This document shows, piece after piece, positions 1 to 5,887 of a stretch of DNA of 5,887 nt. Made by a program: the position numbers and the translations under genes. Position 1 is the first letter of the stretch, and every line of letters begins with the position of its first letter. The notes under the pieces are model-generated. The model saw only the letters and a list, made by a program, of their open reading frames with translations, did no database searches and was not told the origin of the DNA. Source of the DNA: an uncultured Alphaproteobacteria bacterium (lineage in GTDB: Bacteria; Pseudomonadota; Alphaproteobacteria; Sneathiellales; Sneathiellaceae). The DNA is taken from assembly GCA_937910835.1 (NCBI GenBank), contig CALEMG010000125.1, forward strand, positions 1 to 5,887, in the 5' to 3' direction.

Positions 1-1006
1 AGCGCCGCACAACGAAACGGCCGATTCCCCGGCAGAAGAGGGGGCGGATATAGGCGGGCACGAAACCCGGGAAGTTAAAGGCGCTGTCGACCCCTTCTTC
101 CAGAGCGACCTGACGGATATTGTTCCCGTAGTCGACGGTTGGGATACCACGCGCCTGGAACTCAAGCATGGCGCGCACCTGTACCGCCATGGATTTGCGT
201 GCCGCGATTTCAACCGATTTGGGATCGCTTTCGCGCATTTGTTCCCATTGATCGAGAGTCCAACCCTGCGGCAGGTAACCATTCACCGGATCATGGGCGG
301 AGGTCTGGTCGGTGACCAGATCAGGGAGCATATCGCCTTCCAGAACTTCCGGGAAGATATCCGCAGCATTGCCGAGCAGGCCAACAGACACAGGCTTTCC
401 GCGTTCATTAGAATCGCGGAGGATGGCGAGCGCTTCGGGTAAGCTGTCCGCCTTTTCATCGAGATAGCCTGATCGCAGGCGAAAATCGATACTGCTCGGC
501 CGGCATTCCACGGCGAGCATGGAGGCACCGGCCATGGTCGCGGCAAGGGGCTGTGCCCCGCCCATGCCACCAAGGCCGCCGGTCAGGATCCATTTGCCGG
601 AGAAATCGCCGCCAAAATGCTGCCGCCCGGCTTCGGCAAAGGTTTCATAAGTGCCCTGCACAATGCCCTGGCTGCCGATATAGATCCAGGAGCCCGCCGT
701 CATCTGGCCATACATCATCAGGCCCTTCTTATCGAGCTCGTTGAAATGGTCCCAGTTGGCCCAATGCGGCACCAAATTTGCATTGAGATCGCGAAAGGAC
801 CGCTGGATCTGATAGAAGCACTCCCAGTTGCGCGCGGCGCGGCCGATCCCGCCATAGACCACAAGCTCCGCTGGATTTTCCGCTACATCCGGATCGAGAT
901 TGTTCATCAGCATACGGAGCGGTGCCTCGGTCAGCCAGCTCTTGCAGGAAAGTTCCGATCCCGTCGGGGCCTTGATCACACGGCTGTTGTCTCGTCTGTT
1001 CGTCAT
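1..1006 (-). CDS. hutU: Urocanate hydratase (urocanase), C-terminus cut by window edge, with an internal deletion and an apparent frameshift
   Basis: Cytoplasmic NAD+-dependent urocanase, second step of histidine degradation (urocanate to imidazolonepropionate). The frame is open from ATG at 1006 to the window edge, 335 codons; family members are about 555 residues, so the catalytic Cys region lies outside. Family motifs seen: KSWLTEAPLRMLMNNLDPDV (residues 22-41), YGGIGRAA (51-58, NAD-binding Gly-Gly), YGQMTAGSW (99-107), GGLGGMGGAQP (143-153), GNAA (212-215), TDQTSAHDP (232-240), DYGNNIRQ (292-299) and FPGFVPAYIRPLFCRGIG (312-329). An AGGA ribosome site lies 8 nt before the start, 12 bp after hutG. 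Two oddities: after residue 76 about 29 conserved residues, including the QSGKPVGVF block, are missing in frame; and beyond Gly329 the reading frame gives RFVVRR, whereas one extra base restores the family motif GPFR-AAL. The identity is certain, but the gene is probably non-functional as written. The two lesions could also be sequencing or assembly errors. Confidence 0.93.
   Translation of the reverse strand, partial: MTNRRDNSRVIKAPTGSELSCKSWLTEAPLRMLMNNLDPDVAENPAELVVYGGIGRAARNWECFYQIQRSFRDLNANLVPHWANWDHFNELDKKGLMMYGQMTAGSWIYIGSQGIVQGTYETFAEAGRQHFGGDFSGKWILTGGLGGMGGAQPLAATMAGASMLAVECRPSSIDFRLRSGYLDEKADSLPEALAILRDSNERGKPVSVGLLGNAADIFPEVLEGDMLPDLVTDQTSAHDPVNGYLPQGWTLDQWEQMRESDPKSVEIAARKSMAVQVRAMLEFQARGIPTVDYGNNIRQVALEEGVDSAFNFPGFVPAYIRPLFCRGIGRFVVRR
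779..784 (-). other. Inferred deletion junction in hutU
   Basis: The minus-strand hexamer AATGCA (codons Asn75-Ala76) sits where HutU reads DLNA followed directly by NLVPHWANW. In relatives recalled from memory, a DE-TLL...QSGKPVGVF...VLIAN stretch of about 29 residues separates these two points and itself ends in AN(S/A). A loss of about 87 bp between two AATGC-like repeats would give exactly this junction and keep the frame. Confidence 0.55.
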
Positions 1007-1014
1007 CGGGTCAA

Positions 1015-1018
1015 TCCT
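1015..1018 (-). promoter_or_regulatory. Shine-Dalgarno site of hutU
   Basis: AGGA on the minus strand, 8 nt before the hutU ATG at 1006 and directly after the hutG TAA stop. It supports hutU being translated as the fourth gene of the same operon. Confidence 0.6.
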
Positions 1019-1828
1019 TTATGTGGCTAGACGTTTCCGTCCATAGTCGAGCATGGTTTCTAGTATCTTTTTCAGCGTGGGCTGAAGCGCCGCTGCTTTC
1101 TCCGGTAGATAGGTAAACGGCGCTTCCTCTCTCATATACTCGGCTTGCGCGAGCTCCATTTGCAGCGCCTGGACATTGTTCGCCGGATCCCCGTAGTGGC
1201 GCGTGATATATCCACCCTTGAAGCGCCCGTTCAGCGCATGGCTGTAGAGGGAGGCGGCGGCGATTTTCTCCACCGTTTCAGCAAGCTCCGGGTCCATGGA
1301 AATACCGTCCCCTGTCCCGATATTGAGCGTTGGCAGGCGTCCGTCAAAAAAACGCGGCAGGACGGAACGGATGGAATGGCAGTCATAGAGCAGCACAAAA
1401 CCATGTGCCGCCTTGATCCGCTTGATCTCCTCCGTGAGAACATCATGATAGGGCTGCCAGAAGACGCCACGTCGGGTCTCGATCTCCTCCTCATCCGGTT
1501 CCAATCCGTCGAGATATAGCTTCGAGTCGTCAAATAATGTTGTCGGACAGAGCTCCGTGACGCTCTGGCCCGGATATAGTGATTCACCGCCGGGATCACG
1601 GTTAAGATCGATCACATAGCGCGAGAAGCGCGCGGTCACGACAGTTGCGTTCAGCTCCTCCGCCATCTGCCGATAGAGCCGGTTGATATGCCAGTCCGTA
1701 TCGGGAAGGGCTTTTGCTTTTTCCGTCAGTCGCCGTTCAATGGACGTCGGAATTTCTAGGCCGACATGCGGCTGGCTGAGGAGGAGAGGGGAATCTCCCC
1801 GTGTTAAAGTAAAAACATCGCCCTGCAT
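1019..1828 (-). CDS. hutG: N-formylglutamate deformylase (N-formylglutamate amidohydrolase)
   Basis: Hydrolyses N-formyl-L-glutamate to glutamate and formate, the last step of the five-step hut route, in the cytoplasm. The protein is 269 residues, the usual family length, and one domain of the FGase fold. Motifs in order: SQPHVG (18-23), LPDTDWHI (41-48), SRYVIDLNRDP (69-79), YDCHSIRS (148-155), LNIGT (168-172), GRFKGGYITRHYG (201-213) and QMELAQ (223-228). The conserved His, Asp and Glu residues in these motifs are the likely metal and catalytic ligands. The frame is open upstream to an ATG at 1864, but the start at 1828 is preferred: it gives the family-like N-terminus, has GGAG 7 nt upstream, and lies 1 bp after the hutH stop, whereas the longer start would overlap hutH by 35 bp. 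The stop is TAA at 1019-1021. No lesion is visible. Pairing HutG with HutF excludes the formiminoglutamase (HutG-only) route. Confidence 0.97.
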   Translation of the reverse strand: MQGDVFTLTRGDSPLLLSQPHVGLEIPTSIERRLTEKAKALPDTDWHINRLYRQMAEELNATVVTARFSRYVIDLNRDPGGESLYPGQSVTELCPTTLFDDSKLYLDGLEPDEEEIETRRGVFWQPYHDVLTEEIKRIKAAHGFVLLYDCHSIRSVLPRFFDGRLPTLNIGTGDGISMDPELAETVEKIAAASLYSHALNGRFKGGYITRHYGDPANNVQALQMELAQAEYMREEAPFTYLPEKAAALQPTLKKILETMLDYGRKRLAT

Positions 1829-1829
1829 G

Positions 1830-3377
1830 CTAACTCTCCAAAGTATCAGGAAGAAAGTCTGCAAATTTGGTCGCCAGTGTGCCGCTCATCACAAGCTTTT
1901 TCGCGGCTTCAATATCTGGAGCGAAGAAGCGGTCTTCCTCATAGGGTGCGACAATTTTCCGGATTTCCGCATGCAGCTTTTCCAGCGGTGCGGAGGTTTT
2001 AAGCGGCGCACGAAGTTCGAGTCCCTGCGTTGCCGCCAGCAGCTCGATCCCGATGATGGCCGCTGTATTCTCCGCCATGCGTAACGTTCGCCGCGCGCCG
2101 TGGGTTGCCATGCTGACATGATCCTCCTGATTGGCCGAGGTCGGGATGCTGTCGACTGAGGCGGGAAAGGCCTGCTGCTTGTTCTCGCTGGCGAGTGATG
2201 CCGCTGTCACATGGGCGATCATGAAGCCGGAATTGATCCCGGCACTGGTGACCAGAAAGGCAGGCAGGCCGCTGATGGAGGTGTCGACCAGCATCGCGAT
2301 GCGTCGCTCCGACATGGAGCCTATCTCGGTAATGGCAAGCGCGAGATTATCGGCGGCGAGAGCCACTGGCTCTGCATGGAAATTCCCGCCCGAAATCACT
2401 TCGTCCGTTTCGACAAAGACTAGCGGATTGTCGGAGACGGAGTTCGCCTCGATAATTAGGACGACCGCCGTATGACGCATCTGATCGAGGCAGGCGCCCA
2501 TCACCTGCGGCTGGCAACGCAAACAATAGGGGTCTTGCACCTTTTCGCAGTCTTCGTGGGACTTGCGGATTTCGCTTCCTTCGATCAGGGCACGGTAGCT
2601 TGCCGCCATTTCCATCTGTCCGATCTGGCCGCGTGCCGCATGAATGCGGGTATCGAAGGGGGCATCGGTGCCTTGTGCCGCATCCAAAGAAAGGCTGCCA
2701 GCGAGGGTCGCCGTGGCGAGAAGCTTTTCCGTCTCGAACAATCCGGCGAGAGCAAGGGCAGTGGAAACCTGCGTCCCGTTCAGGAGCGCGAGGCCTTCCT
2801 TCGGGCCGAGAGTGAGCGGCGTGAGCATCAATGCCTTTAGGGTGGCGTCGGCGGGAACGATTTCCCCGTCAAAACGAACATTGCCGATCCCCATCAGGGC
2901 CGCCGTCATATGGGCGATGGGCGCAAGATCGCCGGCCGCGCCGACTGAGCCCTTTGCCGGAATACAGGGGTAAATTTTGTGTTCCAGGAAGGTCATCAGG
3001 GCGTTGATGACTGTCATCCGCACCCCCGAGAAGCCGCGCGCAAGGCTGGCCGCCTTCATCGCCATGACGAGCCGGACGATATTGTCGTTCAGGAGCGGAC
3101 CCACGCCGGTGGAATGGGACAGGACGAGATTTTTCTGCAACGCCTCTAGCTTGTCTTTGGGGATAATCTCCTGAGCGAGGCGTCCAAAGCCGGTATTGAT
3201 GCCATATACAGTACGGTTTTCATCGACGATATTCTTGACCGTTGCCGCACTGGCCTCTACCGCATCACGGCATGCGGGATCGAGGGAGAGATTGCGTTCC
3301 CCCTCATAAATCAGGCGAAGTCCATCCAGAGTAAGGTGGCCCGGAGATAGAACCAGATTTGTCGGATCGATGTTCAT
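1830..3377 (-). CDS. hutH: Histidine ammonia-lyase (histidase) with Ala in place of the MIO-forming Ser
   Basis: Committing step of the pathway: L-histidine to trans-urocanate plus ammonia, by a cytoplasmic tetramer of the aromatic amino acid lyase family. The 515 residues are full length (family about 510). Conserved active-site positions are present: Tyr58 in YGINTGFG, His88 in LVLSH, Asn200 in LLNGTQ, Tyr284 and Arg287 in QDPYCLRCQPQVMG, Phe333 in GGNFHAEP, and Glu418 in TSANQEDHVSM. The striking exception is residues 146-150, which read GAAGD. The family has GASGD, whose Ala-Ser-Gly cyclises to the MIO electrophile. Codon 148 (2934-2936) is GCC, one base from the Ser codon TCC. In the Pseudomonas putida enzyme, changing this Ser to Ala abolishes activity, so this copy is predicted inactive or severely impaired unless the base is an error. 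The start ATG overlaps the hutI TGA (ATGA) and has GGAGGT 5 nt upstream. Nothing else in the frame suggests decay. Confidence 0.97.
   Translation of the reverse strand: MNIDPTNLVLSPGHLTLDGLRLIYEGERNLSLDPACRDAVEASAATVKNIVDENRTVYGINTGFGRLAQEIIPKDKLEALQKNLVLSHSTGVGPLLNDNIVRLVMAMKAASLARGFSGVRMTVINALMTFLEHKIYPCIPAKGSVGAAGDLAPIAHMTAALMGIGNVRFDGEIVPADATLKALMLTPLTLGPKEGLALLNGTQVSTALALAGLFETEKLLATATLAGSLSLDAAQGTDAPFDTRIHAARGQIGQMEMAASYRALIEGSEIRKSHEDCEKVQDPYCLRCQPQVMGACLDQMRHTAVVLIIEANSVSDNPLVFVETDEVISGGNFHAEPVALAADNLALAITEIGSMSERRIAMLVDTSISGLPAFLVTSAGINSGFMIAHVTAASLASENKQQAFPASVDSIPTSANQEDHVSMATHGARRTLRMAENTAAIIGIELLAATQGLELRAPLKTSAPLEKLHAEIRKIVAPYEEDRFFAPDIEAAKKLVMSGTLATKFADFLPDTLES
1836..1839 (-). 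promoter_or_regulatory. Shine-Dalgarno site deciding the hutG start
   Basis: GGAG on the minus strand within the last codons of hutH, 7 nt before the ATG at 1828. It favours this start over the longer reading at 1864, which has no equally placed site and would add 12 residues not typical of the family. Confidence 0.7.
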
Positions 3378-4597
3378 AGATGACCTCCAAAATACCGCGA
3401 ATGGAGCGGGTTAGAGCCAATAGCTTGAGTGAGTTCAGACGGATGCTCGATATCCCAAACGGCGAGATCGGCCTGCTTGCCGACCTCCAGTGTGCCGATC
3501 CGATCCGCAAGGCCGAGCGCTTTGGCAGCGTTGCGAGTAAAACCGGCGAGGGCTTCCTCCGGCGTCAGGCGGAAAAGAACCGCCGCCATATTCATCATCA
3601 ACTGCGGGTTCGTTGTGGGGGACGAGCCGGGGTTGCAGTCAGTCGCCAGCGCCATGGAAACTTTATATTTGCGGAAAAGTTCAATCGGTGGCTTCTGGGT
3701 TTCGCGCAAATAATAAAAGGCGCCGGGAAGGCTCACCGCAACGGTGCCCGCCTTTGCCATTTCCTTCACACCTTTTTCGTCGATGTACTCCAGATGATCG
3801 GCGGAGAGTGCCTTGAAATGAGCGGCAAGCTCTGCGCCGCGCTGATTACTGAGTTGCTCCGCATGGATTTTAATCGGGATGTTCAGCTTGTCGGCGGCCT
3901 TGAATAGCTGTCGCACCTGGTCTTCGGAGAAGGCAATTTTTTCGCAGAAAGCATCAATCGCGTCGACAAGTCCAAACGCGTGGATTGTCGGGAGCATCTC
4001 ATGGATGACTTTCGCCATATAGCCATCGCTGTCGCCTGCGAATTCCGGCGGAATGCTATGCGCGCCGAGAAAGGTTTTCTGTACGCGGACAGGGTTGCTC
4101 TCGCCAAGATGCTTGGCCACCTCCAGCATTTTGCCCTCATCCTCTAGATCGAGGCCATAGCCGGACTTGATCTCCACCGTCGTCACCCCGGCATTGATCA
4201 TGGCTTGCAGGCGCGGCTGACTCTCGGCGGCGAGATCGCTTTCGCTTGCCTCGCGTGTCGCCTTGACTGTGGAGAGAATGCCGCCGCCCTTGGCTGCAAT
4301 TTCCTCATAGGTCGCGCCGTTCAGTGACATCTCGAATTCCTGCGCCCGGTTACCCGCGTAGCCGAGATGGGTGTGGCAGTCGATCAGACCCGGCGTGATC
4401 CAGCGGCCTTCCAGATCGACAACCTCGGTTGCTGTCGGCGCTCCATTTGCCGTGAGGCCAGTCCAGCTGATTTTATCACCGGTGACGGCGAGGGCATCGG
4501 CATCCACCGTGCCATAAGGCTCGTTTCCCGGCATCATCGTTGCCAGATGGGCGTTGATGAATAGTCTGTCGCAAGTTGCTGTCGCCATTTCTCCCAT
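3374..4597 (-). CDS. hutI: Imidazolonepropionase (imidazolone-5-propionate hydrolase)
   Basis: Third step: hydrolyses 4-imidazolone-5-propionate to N-formimidoyl-L-glutamate. A metal-dependent amidohydrolase-superfamily TIM barrel, cytoplasmic, 407 residues (normal length). Seen in order: metal ligands His75 and His77 in GLIDCHTH, substrate-binding Arg84 in GNRAQEFE, GGGILSTVKATR (104-115), Tyr147 in EIKSGYGLD, His180 in FLGAHS, metal His245 and Glu248 in KIHAEQLSN, catalytic His268 in SADHLEY, metal Asp320 in ATDCNPG, and the C-terminal GTLEVGKQADLAVWD (368-382). It is the first gene of the minus-strand operon. Its start lies 11 bp from the palindromic operator, and its stop overlaps the hutH start. 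A second in-frame ATG at 4588 is an equally possible start: neither has an ideally spaced ribosome site, with GGGG 1 nt before 4597 or 10 nt before 4588 and GGAG only 2 nt before 4588. All checked catalytic residues are intact. Confidence 0.97.
   Translation of the reverse strand: MGEMATATCDRLFINAHLATMMPGNEPYGTVDADALAVTGDKISWTGLTANGAPTATEVVDLEGRWITPGLIDCHTHLGYAGNRAQEFEMSLNGATYEEIAAKGGGILSTVKATREASESDLAAESQPRLQAMINAGVTTVEIKSGYGLDLEDEGKMLEVAKHLGESNPVRVQKTFLGAHSIPPEFAGDSDGYMAKVIHEMLPTIHAFGLVDAIDAFCEKIAFSEDQVRQLFKAADKLNIPIKIHAEQLSNQRGAELAAHFKALSADHLEYIDEKGVKEMAKAGTVAVSLPGAFYYLRETQKPPIELFRKYKVSMALATDCNPGSSPTTNPQLMMNMAAVLFRLTPEEALAGFTRNAAKALGLADRIGTLEVGKQADLAVWDIEHPSELTQAIGSNPLHSRYFGGHL
3383..3388 (-). 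promoter_or_regulatory. Shine-Dalgarno site of hutH inside the end of hutI
   Basis: GGAGGT on the minus strand, 5 nt before the hutH ATG. It encodes the Gly-Gly of the HutI C-terminus. With the ATGA stop/start overlap it indicates translational coupling of hutI and hutH, and it fixes the hutH start. Confidence 0.8.
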
Positions 4598-4608
4598 GCC
4601 CCATTTTA

Positions 4609-4626
4609 AATTTGTATATACAAATT
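4609..4626. promoter_or_regulatory. Perfect 18-bp palindrome, probable HutC (GntR family) operator
   Basis: AATTTGTATATACAAATT is an exact inverted repeat of two 9-bp halves. Its core GTATATAC fits the GT-N-TA-N-AC consensus recalled for the HutC subfamily of GntR repressors, which are typically relieved by urocanate. It sits in the 49-bp gap between the divergent hutI and hutF and overlaps the expected transcription start of hutI, so a bound repressor could silence both directions. No hutC gene lies in the window, so the identity of the binder is inferred from motif and context. Confidence 0.82.
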
Positions 4627-4654
4627 ATTATGATAAGATTTTGCTTATGATCAA
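4627..4654 (-). promoter_or_regulatory. Putative sigma-70-type promoter of hutIHGU
   Basis: On the minus strand a -35-like TTGATC (4649-4654, 4 of 6 to TTGACA) is followed by 16 bp and a -10-like CATAAT (4627-4632, 5 of 6 to TATAAT). Initiation would fall around 4619-4621, inside the palindromic operator, giving a leader of about 22 nt before the hutI ATG at 4597. The placement relative to the operator supports it, but the match is by eye. The element overlaps the first bases of hutF on the other strand. Confidence 0.5.
4629..4634 (+). promoter_or_regulatory. Possible -10 element for hutF
   Basis: TATGAT matches TATAAT at 5 of 6 positions, 12 bp before the hutF start. About 18 bp upstream lies TTTAAA (4605-4610), a poor -35. 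If used, transcription would begin around 4641 and leave only about 6 nt before the ATG. The alternative is a -10 inside the TATATACA core of the operator. Weak evidence. Confidence 0.25.
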
Positions 4655-5887
4655 GCATTTTTTTGACGAAATACAGTTGTCTAACGGTTGGCGGCGAAAT
4701 CAGTTCCTTGAAGTCTCCGAAACTGGGAAAATTATGGCGATTGGAGACGGGATCCCGGGCGCGGCGGATATTGTTCACCGGGGATATACGGTGCCGGGCA
4801 TGGCCAATGTACATTCCCACGCGTTTCAGCGTGCGATGGCGGGCCTTGCCGAGACAGCGGGTCCGGCGGCGGACAGCTTCTGGAGCTGGCGTCAGGTAAT
4901 GTATAGCTTTTTGAGCGTGATCACGCCGAAGCAGTTGGAGGTGATTGCTTCGCAGCTTTATCTGGAAATGCTGAAGGCGGGTTTTACCTCGGTCGGGGAA
5001 TTTCACTATCTGCATCATGATAAGGATGGCGCGGCCTTTACCGACCCCACAGAAATGAGCGGTCGAATACTTGCGGCGGCGGAACGGACGGGCATCGGCC
5101 TGACGCTGCTGCCGGTGCTGTATCGATACAGCGGATTTGGGGGGCAGGAGCCGCAGGACCATCAGCGCCGCTTTATCATGGAGGGAGATAGATTTCTTGA
5201 CCTTGTCGAGTGTCTGCAGGAGAGATGCAAACCGGATGCATCTTGCGTCGTCGGCGTTGCGCCGCATTCACTCCGGGCAGTGGATCCGTCACTGTTAAAG
5301 GACGTGCTATCGGGGCTCGATAAAAATATTCCCTGTCATATACATATTGCCGAGCAGCAAAAAGAGGTGTCCGATTGCCTCGACTGGTCGGGCAAGCGGC
5401 CCGTGGAGTGGTTGCTCGAGAATGCGCCAGTGGCTGAAAACTGGTGCCTGATACACGCGACCCATGTTACGGAGACGGAGCGGAAGGCCGTCGCCGGATC
5501 GGGAGAGGTCGCGGGGCTGTGTCCGATCACTGAGGCCAATCTTGGCGACGGGCTTTTCCCAGTGGGAGAGTTCCTGAATGAAGGCGGGCGTATCGCCATT
5601 GGCTCGGACAGTAATATCTATGTCTCGCTTGCCGAGGAAGTCCGGCTGCTGGAATATGGGCAGCGTCTCACGCAAGAATCACGAAATGTGCTCGGCGATG
5701 AAACCAATTCGACCGGTATGCGGATATTCTCACGCGCTCTTGAAGGTGGGCATCAGGCGCTTGGCCGTCCGGGGCTTACCAGACTGCGGGTCGGCGGGTT
5801 TGCAAATTTTGTCGTTCTCGATGAAGATCATCCGGTGCTTCTTGGTAAATCGGCAAGTAAAGTTCTCGATAGTTGGCTGTTCGCAGG
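4647..5887 (+). CDS. hutF: Formimidoylglutamate deiminase, C-terminus cut by window edge
   Basis: Fourth step: N-formimidoyl-L-glutamate plus water gives N-formyl-L-glutamate plus ammonia, feeding HutG. A cytoplasmic zinc amidohydrolase; 413 codons are present of about 450 usual, so only a short tail is missing. Motifs in order: GMANVHSHAFQRAMAGLAE (51-69) with metal ligands His56 and His58 and Gln61; EFHYLHHD (118-125); LPVLYRYSGFGG (155-166); HSLRAV (207-212); HIHIAEQQKEV (231-241) with metal His233 and catalytic Glu236; HATH (270-273); CPITEANLGDG (292-302); and IGSDSN (318-323) with metal Asp321. The start at 4647 gives the family-like opening MIKHFFDEIQLSNGW. A run of seven T at 4658-4664 lies in codons 4-6, and the frame through it is right. 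No clear ribosome site precedes the start. It is divergent from hutI and shares the palindromic operator region. No lesion is seen. Confidence 0.96.
   Translation, partial: MIKHFFDEIQLSNGWRRNQFLEVSETGKIMAIGDGIPGAADIVHRGYTVPGMANVHSHAFQRAMAGLAETAGPAADSFWSWRQVMYSFLSVITPKQLEVIASQLYLEMLKAGFTSVGEFHYLHHDKDGAAFTDPTEMSGRILAAAERTGIGLTLLPVLYRYSGFGGQEPQDHQRRFIMEGDRFLDLVECLQERCKPDASCVVGVAPHSLRAVDPSLLKDVLSGLDKNIPCHIHIAEQQKEVSDCLDWSGKRPVEWLLENAPVAENWCLIHATHVTETERKAVAGSGEVAGLCPITEANLGDGLFPVGEFLNEGGRIAIGSDSNIYVSLAEEVRLLEYGQRLTQESRNVLGDETNSTGMRIFSRALEGGHQALGRPGLTRLRVGGFANFVVLDEDHPVLLGKSASKVLDSWLFA

Noticed and set aside
617..1030. Plus-strand open frame of 137 codons opposite hutU
   Set aside because: The complementary strand encodes urocanase motifs throughout. 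The plus frame has no family resemblance or ribosome site.
1829..1864. Upstream start of hutG adding 12 residues
   Set aside because: It would overlap hutH by 35 bp and adds residues (MQTFFLILWRVS) that are only the out-of-frame reading of the hutH end. The ATG at 1828 has a well-placed GGAG.
3380..3907. Plus-strand open frame of 175 codons opposite hutI
   Set aside because: Antisense to a clearly conserved HutI sequence; its composition is that of a mirrored GC-rich gene.
4630..4650. Earlier ATG at 4630 as the hutF start
   Set aside because: It is out of frame with hutF and meets TGA after six codons.
4642..4664. Terminator-like hairpin (TGCTT/AAGCA) followed by seven T at the start of hutF
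   Set aside because: The stem is only 5 bp and AT-rich, and it lies over the hutF start codon and first codons. The T run encodes the conserved Phe-Phe of the HutF N-terminus.
4806..4815. Palindrome AATGTACATT inside hutF as a second HutC site
   Set aside because: It lacks the central TA spacing of the GTATATAC core and encodes the conserved Asn-Val-His of the metal-binding motif, so coding constraint explains it.
4476..5267. Long minus-strand open frame (263 codons) opposite hutF and the hutI start
   Set aside because: It lies antisense to hutF, whose protein matches its family over the whole length. The antisense product is basic, low in recognisable motifs and covers a promoter region, so it is a shadow frame.

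Overview
The window holds a histidine-utilisation (hut) locus of the five-step, HutF/HutG type. Four genes lie on the minus strand in the order hutI, hutH, hutG, hutU. A fifth gene, hutF, is transcribed divergently on the plus strand. hutU (left edge) and hutF (right edge) are both cut by the window. Protein sequences resemble proteobacterial Hut enzymes throughout. The moderate-to-high GC content, the hutIHGU order and the divergent hutF suggest an alphaproteobacterium, but this is an inference from general resemblance and no database search was made.

Layout. 1-1006 (-) is hutU, urocanase, without its C-terminal part. 1019-1828 (-) is hutG, N-formylglutamate deformylase. 1830-3377 (-) is hutH, histidine ammonia-lyase. 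3374-4597 (-) is hutI, imidazolonepropionase. 4598-4646 is the only real intergenic gap. It is AT-rich and carries a perfect 18-bp palindrome that fits a HutC-type GntR operator, placed over the likely transcription start of the hutIHGU operon. 4647-5887 (+) is hutF, formimidoylglutamate deiminase, missing only its last few dozen residues. The minus-strand genes are tightly packed: a 4-bp ATGA overlap for hutI/hutH, a 1-bp gap for hutH/hutG and a 12-bp gap for hutG/hutU. This indicates one translationally coupled operon.

Pathway. HutH turns histidine into urocanate and ammonia. HutU hydrates urocanate to imidazolonepropionate. HutI opens the ring to N-formimidoyl-glutamate. HutF deiminates this to N-formylglutamate. 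HutG releases glutamate and formate. No regulator or transporter gene is inside the window.

What stands out. The first two enzymes carry changes expected to be harmful, while HutI, HutF and HutG keep every family motif I could check. HutH has Ala-Ala-Gly where the family has the Ala-Ser-Gly triad that forms the MIO cofactor. HutU lacks about 29 highly conserved residues after residue 76, at a short direct-repeat junction, and appears frameshifted near position 20. Either the entry steps of this pathway are decaying in this genome, or the sequence contains errors. The Ser-to-Ala change is a substitution and is harder to explain as an indel-type assembly error.
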